Source of the DNA: Phlebotomus papatasi
Taxonomy: Eukaryota; Arthropoda; Insecta; Diptera; Psychodidae
Direction of reading: 5' to 3'
NCBI RefSeq assembly: GCF_024763615.1
Contig: NC_077222.1
Location: forward strand, 49,104,001 to 49,168,000
DNA: 64,000 nucleotides
In this document: piece after piece, positions 27,401-39,700 of the stretch
Layout: the number at the start of each line of letters is the position of its first letter
Position numbering within the stretch: position 1 is the stretch's first letter
The notes under the pieces: model-generated
Seen by the model: the letters and a program-made list of their open reading frames with translations, nothing else
Told to the model about the DNA's origin: nothing
Databases searched by the model: none
Program-made: the position numbers and the translations under genes

Positions 27401-28386
27401 CAAATTTTATAAATCGATAGATTTATAAAATTAGAAAGAAAACTGAGACGTAAAATTTTTACCATAACAGAAGCTTTTTAAACTGAAGACTTAAACCATT
27501 CACAAAGATCTACATCAAGAACCTCTAAAAAGTTTAAACTGCTGTGAATTTTCAAACTCTAATAGTTCCTCAAATATACAATCCACATCTAAAATTAAAA
27601 CAAAAATAATGGCTGCTAGGACATAGTGAACCTACGCCATCTTAAACTGGAGATCAGAAGATCGCTTAAGATAGCTTTCATGAACTTTCTTAAATGTTCA
27701 AAATTTTAGGGAATTCGATTAAAAATGGGCAAAAGACTTGAAATTTTCAAACTTTGTTCAAGCAACTACATCCGAAGCTGACTGATCTCATTTTCACAGG
27801 GCATTCATTTTGAAAAACGTCGCAATATAGCTTTTTCTTTTTAATTTATTTTAAGCATGTTTAAGTCCGGCTTTCCTATTTTGTCTAAAGAATTATACTA
27901 AATCACAGATCATATTTTTGTAGGATAAACTGGTTACTGTAGTAACCAGAGGTAATTGTGAACACTGTGCGTTTTTCATAAGATATAAGGCTCCAGAAAA
28001 AGAAGTCTGAATACAGGGACTTTATACTGTTTGTACGGAAAAAATAATCAACATAGGCCAAGTAATTTAGATTTAGTCTGAAGTTTGCACTAATTTGACA
28101 AATGTCTCACCATTCTGATTAACCTCGAAGGCCTCAAAGTGTAGCCCAAATAAAAGCATAAAAAATAAACTATGTAACAATTGTTATCATGGGCCCTAGG
28201 ATAACTAATATTATATTATTAGTCCATAAGATCCAAAATACGGAACTTGATGCCCTTTTTCCGTGGTTCCACCCAGACTGCCTCCCTATCCACCCGAATG
28301 ATATTTTGGGTCTAGTTCTAGAAAGATATTGATTTACGAATTTCAAATTATGACTTATTGTAATTTTCATAGAAGAACTCAGACTA

Positions 28387-29251
28387 GGGTAAATGTCCCA
28401 ATTCAAAACCATTTCCAGACGCTTTAACTTTGACAGAAGATTCAATACATTAATTTCATATTTTTTCTGAAGAGAATTACATAAATTTCCTTCTTGACTC
28501 TTCTAGAATGTTACTGTTTAGTGAAAATCCTTTAGATATAATTTGAAAACTTCTTAAATAGAAGAAAAATACGCGAGTGTAAAATGCTTCTATTGGAAAC
28601 AAATTAATCCAAATGGAGACAAGGGAATGTTTCTAATTGGAGACAAACAATGTAATTGAAACCGCGACGAAAGGCTTCCAAAATCTTGTTGAGTTGCTCT
28701 TGAGTGTAGGATTTGTTTTTATTCCTGGTCTTTTCTCCTTTCTCATCTAAAACAATAAGAAAATATCTCCAAAAAAAATCATATTTCCGGGGTTTCCTAT
28801 TGAAGCATTTGCAGACACTTCAGAAAAACCCTTTTTGTTCACGAAATAGGTAATTATTTCATTTGGAAACGTCACGTACCGTTAACAACAAAGATTAGCA
28901 TTTAATTTAACTAAAATTAGCCAGAAATATGACAAAAATGTTAAACAAAACTAATAAACAACAGTCACCTCATTATGATTTTCATTGGAAAACATGGTCG
29001 ATCGATGAAAAATTCGATGGTGAAAAAGTACACTTCTAAGTTTTCAGAGAAATTAACAAATTAAAATTTGTAAATATGAATGGATTTTTGCTTTACTTGG
29101 AGCAAAATTAACTAAATAATGAAACTGTGGTATAGAAAACATATAAATATAATAATTTAGTACTGTATTTATCATGAAAACAATGACGTTTCCATTTGGA
29201 ATAGCGAAAAATTTCCATTTGGAGCAGGTTTTGAAATAGCTTAATTTACCC
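28387..29251. mobile_element. TA-flanked element with GGGTAAAT ends
   Basis: The 865-bp stretch begins GGGTAAATGTCCCAATTC and ends TTAATTTACCC, with TA on both sides (28385-28386, 29252-29253). The interior has repeated ATTGGAAAC / AAATGGAGAC motifs and no long frame. The ends resemble those of the element at 432-852, suggesting the same transposase group. Confidence 0.65.
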
Positions 29252-31392
29252 TACAGAACTACACATTTTCCTAAAATTCAATGTAAATTTTAGTGAAATT
29301 CGCATATGTTTGAGGAATAGCTTCAGATTAAGAAATAATTTCTATAAATTCTTTTGTTATTAATAAATATCTTATTAAAACATTCGTAAATTAGGCATTT
29401 GCTGAACATTAAACATTTAACTCTAAAATAAATCCTACATTGTAAATAGTTTTACCAGAAAAAAGGCTTTTCTCGAAATTATTTGTTTTCCCCAAAAGTT
29501 TTTTAAGACAGACGAAGTATTTATAACCACTCCGTTTTCCTTATGTTGCAGAGTTACATAAAATAAAAAAAAAACTTGATATAAAATTGTGCTATGTGCT
29601 ATACTTGAAAAATTTTTCCATGAAATCAACTTTTAGAAAATGGCTCGGAAAGCACATTTCCCATCGTGATAGAGAAAAATAGCCTTAGGTAAAGTTATGA
29701 AGCCGTAAATTTCGTATAAAATTGTGTTGATTGGAAACCTCTCGTCTTCTGGTAGCTCGTAAAAAAAAGTATGGGTTTTAGTGTTTTATAGTAATATTTT
29801 GATTCAACTTTTCTATGGCTTTATTCTTATTTATTCGCCTTACAATTTGAGAATAATTGAGAATAAAAACAATATTTTAGAAAGATATTTGTATGTATTT
29901 ATAATATTTGATGTTTTATTTGAAGAATTTAGTGTTTTTGTTAAAAAATTACTTTTTTTCCGTAAAGTGGAATATTTAAATTTTTAAAATAAATACTTGT
30001 TTAGAATTTTAATGCCTTTTAAACTGGAAGGCCTTATTAATGTGTTTAAATTTTGATGTAATATAAACAGATTTAACAAACTTTTAAAGTTGAATGTTTG
30101 AGTATGATTTTGTATATATATTATTGGAGAAAAAGAAAACTAAATTAAAATGTGTCATTTTTTTTTATTATTTTGAGGGTTTAAATTTTAGGGCGCAATT
30201 CAAAGGCAGCAAATTCTTAGATCGAAAATTAGTTTAAAAAAATAATTGAAATTTCACTTGGATCTCTGCTACTTTCCAGTAAACTAATATCAAGGGTTCA
30301 CTACATGGTTTAAATTAGATTAATAATCTTCTATAAGTGTATCACCAAAGGGGCAACTGGGGCAGTATTAATAATAATAAGTATTAGACTTCAGAGAACG
30401 AACCCTATATGTATTCATAGATACTACAGGGATCCTTATTCACTGAACTGGTCGACATAAAGTTAAGTTATGGTAGTGTAGAACATACAAATCAGTGTTT
30501 ATAACTACCCCATGTTTAGTACTTGCCTGGATTTAACTGGCTGTATTTTACAGCTTATTAATTTTTTCCGGACCGCAGCATATGCTGCAAGCCAGTTTCA
30601 CCATTTTTTAATCAAAAATATCTAAGCTCAGGAATTAATTGAGGTCCTACAAAAAATATCTTTTTTTTGAACATTCTTATAGTTTGTAATCATCCACAAG
30701 AATAGGATTTTTATCAGTTTTGAATAATTAAAAAACATTGTTTTTCACAGAACATTCATATGCTGCTTTTGGGTACTCAGAGTCCCAAAAGAGACGAAAG
30801 AGAGCAGACAGAACATCAAAGCTTCATCTAGAGGCCACTAGATTGCTATGTTTCATCCAAGTCTTGGAAAAATAAAAACAATCGTTAAAGGGCAAATCCT
30901 TTGAGAGCTGAGAATTTATTTACAGATCCCATGAGCCAGTCGAATCATCCTAAACATTATTCCGTCTGGTCCACGTTTGAATTCTTGGAAAAAACGATGT
31001 GGATTTTCCCGAAAAGAAAACACCAATTCCATTGAAAATGACGCAATGAGGTGGTTAAACTCGAATGGCCTCTCTCTGAATACTCCAACAAAAATACCTC
31101 GCCACTATTTACTTCCGTCAGATTGTAGTTGAGGCCGTGTGGAGTTTTTTTTTCTGCCACAGCTTTTCTGCCCATGAGGTGGAAAAGCCACCCCGGAGAA
31201 AATCGATAAATAACCCTTTCCCACAGATGCCCGCCTTTTTCTCAAATCTCCCGCGCCCAACTATGCATCCTTCAAATCTCCAACTGATTAACCCTATTCC
31301 TGGCTCAGAGACGACACGTGGCCGTGGGAGTGAGGAACCGCGAAGAGGCCAGCCATGTGCATTTTTTCCACATGACTTGAAAGGGGACTTAC
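29252..31392. other. AT-rich stretch with no gene seen
   Basis: No gene or bounded repeat was recognised. GC content rises from about 30950, leading into the block described next. Confidence 0.45.
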
Positions 31393-31927
31393 GCGATGGA
31401 GGATTTTGTGGTCAAAATAAATCTCATTCCCGAAGAGCAAAAATAAATCCATCTGTACCAAAAATCCATCCCACCAGACGTTTCCCCTCCAAAAAAAAAA
31501 CTGCACGAACCTGGGAAATTCGAGTAGTTCGTGCACTTCCATAGCAATATTGATTTGTTCACTGAATTTTTCACCCATTTGCCCAGATTTCGCGGGATTT
31601 TCAGGAAAAACTTGTCTACTCACATTGCTTTAGATGCACTCTGCTGCACAGGAAGTGCCCTATGGGATGCGTCTGTAGAGGCGGATGCTCTAGAATGGCC
31701 AATACGGCATTTTTCTGCAGTTAGCGCACTGCCCTATTTTACTTTCACCAATTGCACACCACATAACACGGTTTATTTTCACTTTCATTCCATACCAATT
31801 GGTGAGATGGACACTGGAGTTCAATGGGGACAGGTTAAAGACGCATTTTAACACCAAATACAATACACTGGGACGATTTTAAACAATCCATTAATTTGCG
31901 TTGTCGCGCAAAAACCACCGAAAAACT
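31393..31927 (-). other. GC-rich block, candidate first exon (minus)
   Basis: Starting at a minus-strand initiator TCAGTT (A at 31927), a GC-rich block leads to two good donors: GCAAT|GTGAGTAG (exon ending 31624) and ATCGC|GTAAGTCC (exon ending 31393). Frames run through on both strands, but their starts are GTG or TTG and no domain is recognisable, so I read it as non-coding. It could be an alternative first exon of the same leftward gene as the one at 3512. This is inference. Confidence 0.3.
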
Positions 31928-31930
31928 GAC
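31895..31930 (-). promoter_or_regulatory. Candidate promoter: perfect Inr TCAGTT
   Basis: The minus strand reads TTGTCAGTTTTTC with the A at 31927. Downstream CAACGC partly fits the MTE/DPE zone but is not in strict register, so support is weaker than at 3512. A TGGCGG motif lies about 55-65 bases upstream. Confidence 0.3.
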
Positions 31931-31982
31931 AACTAGATATATGGATTTTATTTTGTGAATTGACAATAGACATTTCTACAAC

Positions 31983-31992
31983 AGATGGCGGT
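31983..31992 (+). promoter_or_regulatory. Pho/YY1- or CTCF-like site AGATGGCGG
   Basis: CAGATGGCGGTAG matches the YY1/Pho core ATGGCGG and most of the CTCF core AGRKGGCG. It is placed just upstream of the candidate initiator at 31927. I cannot tell which factor, if any. Confidence 0.3.
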
Positions 31993-32624
31993 AGTAACGC
32001 CAAATTCTCTGTTTTAAAATCAATTTCAGTTGATTTTGGAATATAAAAGAATACAGAAAACTTTGAAGCTATTATTCAAGAATTATGAGAATTATAAATA
32101 TTTACACATTTACACTAAACTCGTAATTTTGCTAAACATATTTACATAAAAATTAGAAATTCATTGAATAAATATGTATTATATTTGTTAGCTCCCACCT
32201 TTTAGATTTCAGATCAAGAAAATTTCATAAAGTCAAAATTCACATTGAAGGTTCTTAACTAAACAGCGCTCTTTTCGGGTTTAAATCCATTATAAAAACC
32301 TGTACAGTGTACAATATATTTTGTACAATATGGGTCTATATAACAACTTTTTCTATGGTAGTGAGCCACATTCACGATTCACGACCATCCGTGCGTGAAC
32401 GAAAACCATTTCATGCAAATTTGGTCAAAACTGGAGCGAAATTTAATTATTGAAAGAATACTATTCTGCTCGGTTCGGCTTCCCAGAGCTGTAATTTATA
32501 TAAATTCAAGAAATATTCCATTGAATATTAAAATCAAAAGTACTATCAAGACTATCAATTAAGCCAAGAATACAAAAAAAATCATTATTTACATTTCAAA
32601 GCCCAGGCAAGATGCCCCTCTTAA

Positions 32625-33296
32625 CCCTTTTAAACCCTTTAAGGACGATTGGAACACTGGTGTCCCATAAAGAAAATAATTTTTCCTGACTACCTAAAGT
32701 CGTTTTTTTCTTATGACTGTACATAATTGTAAAGTAAAAGGTTGAAGGAATCTAGAATATTTTCTACAAGTCTCTAGCTATATTTGCTATGTAGTAAATA
32801 TTTAAGCTCAAAAATGGCGAATTTTTAAATTCTCAAATTCAAAACTTAAATTAATTTATTTTTTATACTTCCAATTTTTTTAGCAAAACCCTTTTGGCAA
32901 TAAAAACCACAATAATCATATGTAATATTTTTCATTAAAGCGAAAAATATTATTCATTGGTATTGTCAGAAAAATTACTTAAATTTTTGGGCTATTTTTG
33001 TCCCTATCGTTCATAGAAGCACAAAATACACCGAATCAGACTCTGTTGGACTTTCCAAGGTTAGATGTAAGACTTATCATTGATTATGTTTCTCAGTTTA
33101 ATTTGTATTGTCGATTTTCAGTCCGTGCGTAAAAAGTGTCTCGTCGTTAAAGGGTTAAGAACGATTGGGTCACCGCCGGTGACCCAAAAACAAAATTTTT
33201 CCTACCGGGCTTCTAAAGTTTCGTTTTGCTCTTAAAAATCAGCAAAAAAATATTTTTTTCTGACCCCAGATTTTTTACCCTCTCGTCTTTAAAAGG
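32625..33296. mobile_element. piggyBac-type MITE with a second copy nested in it
   Basis: The outer element is flanked by TTAA (32621-32624, 33297-33300) and has CCCTTT / AAAAGG ends. Inside it, 32634-33154 is a second CCCTTTAAGGACGA...CGTCGTTAAAGGG element that nearly matches 39733-40269. TTAA targets with CCC-type ends are the piggyBac signature. The residual outer sequence has a short palindrome GGGTCACCGCCGGTGACCC. Neither encodes a transposase. Confidence 0.7.
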
Positions 33297-34289
33297 TTAA
33301 ACTTCGTACAAACAATTGACGAAAATGTTCGATAGTAGATTAAATACCTATTGCTATTAGGCTAGGCCTTAAATATGACCATCAAAACTTACATGATAAA
33401 CTTACCAATAGCAAAAATTGCAAAAGTTTAAACCTGACTACGTACAACCTGAAAATGGATTTTCTATTAAGTTTTGCCTTACGATGCTATCACACTAGGA
33501 ATTTCACAATTTAATTTTAAATTCAATTTAGCACTAAGATTTCTATTACTTGAAATTTCTCACAGCGAGGACACGTTTTGCAAGAAATTTGCTCAATTTT
33601 TAAAGTGTCGCGAGATTTTTAATCATGAATGGCTCCGAAAAATCTGTTATTCAGAAGGATTCCCAAGGCCAGAAGAAAGGGTTATGGGGAAATGGGCTCA
33701 TGAAGCGACTCATACAGTCTTATTGAAAAAATCAGTCTAAAATCATACAAACAGAAGATTTCTTCACACAATAATTTCCTTCGAATGGTTTTGGAGGAAC
33801 TTAGCAAATTGCTCCCGATACTGAAGCTTCACTCCCGTACAAGTTTATGACTAAATCACTGGACTTATCTTATTTTTTGGCCAAAAATATCACTGTGCAA
33901 CAGCAAAAAAAATGTGATTTCAAATAACCGGTATTTTAGGAGGATCCCTTGGTGTTTCCTGAGTACATGTCCGAAGACAGTTATGGTCCATTATGTCTAG
34001 TTTCTGAGCTAGATTAAGACGAAAATCTTTAAAAAATTGGCAAGAAATAATTTATGAAATTCGTTTTATCTCAAAACCGGTACATCCTGGGATGTTGGTG
34101 TCAAAGGATGACTCAAGGATGTTTGGAGGAGCACTCAAGGAAAATTATCCTGGGAACGAACCATATCCCTATCTCCTCATTTTCCCTGAAATGTTCCAGA
34201 TTTTCCTCATAAATCCCTAAATATCCTTCAAATCCATTAAAAGGATACGACTTGCATCGTTTACAAAAATATTCTCCTGGACATCATAC

Positions 34290-34544
34290 ACTGACTGAGA
34301 GAAATCCGAAAAAGTTAAAATAGCATTCCGGAAATGTTAATTTTACCCTGCAGTATTGATCCGAAATCGGTGTAAATATTACCCTTTTTATGTGCATTGG
34401 GGGTTAAAGTTACCTTTTTTCATGTTAATTTTACCCTTAAGAAGGTGCAAAATTAACATTAAAAAATGTTGATATATTTTTACACCTAAAAAGTGTTCAA
34501 GTTACGAGGAAAAAAAGTTAATAACACCTTTTTTTTCTCAGTGT
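34290..34544. mobile_element. MITE with ACACTGA-type ends
   Basis: Opens ACTGACTGAGAGAAA and closes TTTTTTCTCAGTGT. The interior has several TTAATTTTACCCTT-type units and no frame. The end motif is similar to that of 39049-39721. Confidence 0.55.
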
Positions 34545-34594
34545 AGGACCATAAAACTTACCGTTATTCAGAAATTATGCATTTGAATTACGTA

Positions 34595-34925
34595 CAGTAG
34601 AGTCTCTCAAATTGGAACGATTGGGGGGTATTTTTGACATTTCTCACCTCTCAAATTCGAACGATATTTTTAAAATTAACTGAATTTATATGAGATTAAA
34701 TAGCACTTTGAATCAAATTCCCGTATTTTTCTCACAAGTGTTAGTTGGTAACATACTTCCTTTTCATTTTATTCGCACATAATGTGTATAAATATTCAGA
34801 AAACAGCACAGAGATATGATTTTTAATCATCCACAATACGAATTTTTTAACATAACCCTACAATTGACATTTTAAATCCAACCGGCGTTCGAATTTGAGA
34901 GATTCAGATTTGAGAGACTCTACTG
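34595..34925. mobile_element. TA-flanked MITE, CAGTAGAGTCTCTCAAATT ends (copy 1)
   Basis: A 331-bp element with inverted ends CAGTAGAGTCTCTCAAAT and its complement at the far end, and TA on both sides. A second copy of the family is at 61801-62109. Mariner/pogo-type ends; no transposase frame. Confidence 0.85.
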
Positions 34926-35453
34926 TATATGAACAACAGACTTTTCTCACAAAATTCAATTATTTTATTTCATATCTTACCTTTCATATCTTATTCTTAA
35001 AATTATAATATCTGATAGATGGCCATTCTTAGTAATGATCTAGTACATTTCTGCCAAAGGGGAATCTAGGTTCTTACTTTTATACCATTTCTCGTAAGGT
35101 GCAGCAAATTGATGGTATTAGGTGAGATTCTTAACAATCTCACCTACTATTATAATCCTACCAAAATTTCATGTCCTCCAATCGGGCTCAAACTTTGCAA
35201 AAATGATCATTTTCTTTTTCATCATTTCCAGATCACGAATTATATAAGTGGCTAAGTCAGTCCGATTTTGTCGTTTAGTGTAAGAAAGTTAATTTTTATT
35301 CGATATTTTTTTGCAAAGACCCAAAACCAATCGTTTTTTTGACACATCGACGCCGATCTATTAATTTCTGACACATCGGCACCGATTTGTCAATTTTTAC
35401 AGACGCTATGATTATATTTATCTATTTCACGCAGCTTTTTTTATTTAACATTA

Positions 35454-35630
35454 GGGAGAAGTAGGTCACTTTTAAAATTGAGATTTTTTACCTATTTTTA
35501 CATAAAATTGAGCATTATCGTGATATAATTTAGCTTCTCAATTTGTGCAGCTAAATTATATCACGATAAGGCTCAATTTTTCTTAAAAATAGGTCAAAAA
35601 TCCCAATTTCAAAGGTGCCCCACTTCCCCC
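35454..35630. mobile_element. Hairpin MITE, GGGGGAAGTAGGG family (copy 2)
   Basis: A 177-bp relative of 18859-19057, TA-flanked (35452-35453, 35631-35632). It has the same central inverted repeat CATTATCGTGATATAATTTA and the same CCACTTCCCCC right end. Confidence 0.85.
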
Positions 35631-36548
35631 TACTTCCATAAAAGTTTAAAAAAGGTCCCTTCCTATTCTAATTGAAAGGCAAATATATTTTTCTCAACAT
35701 TTTATTCAGTAATTTCACATCTATACATATTTACACCATTTTGTATGATGAATTTAGTGTTTTCTTGACATATTTTCTAATTCACGTAATACTTTTTTCT
35801 CATGTATTGTCTAATAAATACATACTAGGATACACTTTTTTTTTCAATAATAAGAGAAGAACAGTGTTAATATTATCCCATACCATATATTTTTTTTAAT
35901 TGTGTTTTTTTTTCTTCAATAATTCTTTACAATTACATTTCATCTACATTTATTTTATAACATTACAATGTTTTTGTTTTCTGAATTATTACACAATGCA
36001 AATATTTAAATGTTGTTTTTTTTCTGCAATGAACGACAACGTGAAAAAAAGTTTTCAAGATCCTGGAAAAAGGGGGCAAATACCAAATCAATTGAAAGTT
36101 GGAATCAATTGGAAATTTTTTGTTTTAATAAAACAATTTTGTAACAAGATGTGTTTTTGCAGAATTCGAAGTGATCGTCAGGTCGCGAGAATATCACTGA
36201 TTATTTTCTAATCTTTTACATTTCCAGGAGAAACAAAAAAAAATAAACAATTTTAAAATGAAATCAAATAAAAAAGGGACAAACGTCAAATTATGCAAAA
36301 ACATAAAATCACTGTAAACAAACCACAATTGAGTCACTCAATCATCGAATTGCTTTGAAACTGGCAGCAAAGTTCGCACAAGACGAATCGGATGTTGATT
36401 GAACCTTTGGGTTCTGTGATTCCTTCTCTAGCACAACTTTGGTGACTGCAAAGCAAGATGCTGTTGACAATTGCGCAAGTCAATTGTGAGTTTCAGATGG
36501 CAGCATTTGGAGTTGGAATCTCCATAATTTTCACCTCACTTTTGGGAT

Positions 36549-36565
36549 TTTATTTTATTTTTATT
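36549..36565 (-). terminator. Vha26 poly(A) signals, three AATAAA
   Basis: On the minus strand, three AATAAA hexamers lie at 36560-36565, 36554-36559 and 36549-36554 (adjacent, slightly overlapping), about 160-175 bases after the Vha26 stop codon. Their position suits the end of a short 3' UTR. Confidence 0.6.
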
Positions 36566-36723
36566 TTTTGGAAGAATCAAAAAAAATTTAAGGGAATTCA
36601 TTACAGTGCCCGGGGAATGTGTGGAATTTTGAAGCGTTCGTTTTCTTTAACTTGTATTATTATTATTTTTTTTTTAATAATGATGGGATAATGTTGACTG
36701 GGGAGGAGCGTAGATGTGCCTCC

Positions 36724-39700
36724 TTAATCCGTGAATTTACGATTGGCATTGCGACCAAAGAGTGCAGTACGCACAGCTGGCAGCAATTGAGCCGAAATGA
36801 GCTCCAAGCGGGACTCCAGGGTATTGGGCACACGAATGCGCCCATTGAGGGCAGACAATTCAATTCCCCCACAAGCATCAGCTGGTAGGTAATTTTCCGT
36901 GTCGAGTGTCACTACGACATCCTTACCAATCTGATCTTTGTACTCCTCAACAGAACGCGGCAGGACACTCTGCACAATATTCTGATCCACTTGGCGTGTC
37001 TTCACAAGCACATTTGGCTCCATAAGCTTCACCAAGGGAAATAGTTATTCAAAAAAATTCTTACAAAACAAAAATTTTCCCTATTAAACTTACTTGGAAC
37101 AATCCCTGAACAATAAGTGTGCGAAGAACGTCACCATATTTGGCCGGATCTTTCGTGACCTCGCCCAGACGTCGTCTTGCCTCATCGAGTAAATTTCTCA
37201 CATGATCCTCACGAACTTTGAGCACCTAAGAGCATAGTGTTCAATTTTCAACTAATTCTTTAAGTTAGTGCGCAAACCTAGTCAGAGGTCTTGATGGTCT
37301 TGATCATAAATACTAGAAAACATTTCAGATTATTACTTCGGCTTCTGTATTCAGAAGACCGGAATGTGTCTCGGATGAAGGAGAATGGTATGTTGTATGA
37401 GATAATTGGTATTGCCCATAACTAAATTCCTAGTCTTAACTAAATTATACCCGAATTAAATAGACAGACAGTAAAGATAACCAAGACCTTTACTGGATCA
37501 GTTTATATAGAACTGACTCTACGACTTTTGAAAATGATCGAACCAGTGACTTAAGTGGTCTTCAGACTAGAGGTTTAGCCCAGTTCCCAAAAGTCCCAAA
37601 ATCTTTATTAGCAACCAATTTTATTAGCTTTTAGAATTTAATGAATCACTTTCTCTTAGTATCCAATTCTAAGTCAACATTTTACCCAAAATCTTTACTT
37701 ATGAGGAATTAGAGAAGTTAAGCCATATGGCTAAGTCTTAGGTCAGAAACCTGTATTAGATGCTACACTTCAAAAGTACTTTCGTATCATTTACTATTTA
37801 CCGGTTCACAACCGATTTGAACCGATTTATGATTCATTCAAAAGATCCCAAAAGCTCAGGAATAATACAATTATTTTTGAACAAAAATGACTTATTGGTT
37901 CATAACCCATTCATAACCTGTTCATAAGCGATTGGAACTGATTCATAATTATCAGAAATTCCAAAACCTTTTCAACGAGTCCAAACATGACCCTATTCGG
38001 TTGAAAAATATGCTATTTCGAACCTTTCTAATTTTGACCTTGAAAAAATCTGTTATTAGGAATTGTTCAACGGGATTTACATAATGGACACAATGTCCTT
38101 CCAGGTATTCTCTAAAACATAAATAAAAAAAGAAAATCGCAACACGCGTTTTCGAGCAATTCCAAAAACCTGGTTTTGGATGGGAAATGAGGGGCATGTT
38201 AATGGTTCCACGATCGACTTATGGGGTCCCCCAAAGGTCCCAAGTCTCTATATCTAACCGTTTGGCCTCTAGACATGGTAACGATCGGACAGACAAACAG
38301 AGTGATATCAAAAATCTCGAATCTTCAGATTTCCGAAATCTACCAAAATAGGGGGTAAGGAGACGAATATGTGTATAACTGAAAAACGAGGGATTGTTTT
38401 TATACATATAATCTGTGGAGTTCAAGCAGTAAAGTGAACCGGATGGACAAATATAATTGTAACGGATTTCGATATGAAAACTTCACTAGATAATATTCAT
38501 TGCCATTGATTCAAAATATTAAACCGGTTACCCTAATAAAGCCGAGACACGGCTTAACGTAATTGTAATCAGACTCATGATTTGAGTAAATTTCCATCAC
38601 TTTCTCACTAACTTAGAGCCTTCTCGGCTTAATCCAAGAGACGGATTAGTCAGAAACTGATGGAAATGTAATCTGATCAATATTTTGATTATAATTACGT
38701 TAAGTAATCTCTTGGCTCAAGTCGCAAATGTGTCTAGGGCATAAGACTAGTAGGCTATTTCTTTCAAGACCCATAGATCTATTTCGTCATTATTATATAT
38801 TACGTAATAAGTATATTACCGTACGTTAACATCCCTATACAGTCGGCCTACAAATTTATGATTCTGGAAAATTTGAAAACCGTAAAGTGGTATTTTTCTC
38901 ATTGAAATAATGAAATGAATTTCACCTGCTCCTAGTCTATTGAAAAGAGTCGTAGAGGACATTTACATCGTCACATTAGATTGAAATTTATTTTAACTTT
39001 GTCGATGTAAACGGCAAATCCAATATGACCCCTTGTATCGAATTGGATCACTAAGAAAAAAAAAACCTAAAAAGTTAAAACAACTCTATGGCAGAGTTGA
39101 ATTAACTCTACGAATATCGATGTAATTGTTACTCTTTTTCGTTGTAAATTTTAGTAAATAGATTTGAAACAACTCTTCGTGCGAGTTGAATTAATTCGTC
39201 GGATATCGATGTAAGTATTTCATCTCGACTGAAGATGCTTAAGTGTTTTCGTTTTAAGAATATACTTCAGTTAAGAAGATTATCGTGTGACAAAGTTCAT
39301 AAGGAACATCAATTTGAAATATGCCTAACAGTGCTTCATGAAGACATGTGCTTGCATCATACATGATATTTCGCTCGGAACATAGGGAACTTGGGGTCAA
39401 GAAAATATTAATAAAGAACATGATAAAATAAAAAAAATAAAAAAATAAAATTGCAAAACATATTCATTTTGGGATTTGAATTTAAATCTAAAAAAAAAAA
39501 TTTAACTCTTGAAACGAGTTATTTTCAGTCTTAAAAAAGAGTCATTTACACTCTTTTGTCATGTACTTTTTAGGAAAGAAAAAGTTAAAACAACTCTTCC
39601 GAATATTACACCTAAATAGAAGTAAAATCAACTCTAAAATATAGTCAATCGAAAATTACAACGAAAAAGAGTTAATTCAACATCGATTCGAGTAAATTTT

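Noticed and set aside
27135..27401. Minus-strand frame containing APGGTRTHN as a protein
   Set aside because: This peptide is the usual reverse translation of a tRNA-type B box in a SINE.
31137..31851. Overlapping long frames on both strands of the GC-rich block
   Set aside because: They start at GTG or TTG codons, overlap on both strands and show no recognisable domain. Frames stay open because stop codons are rarer in GC-rich DNA.
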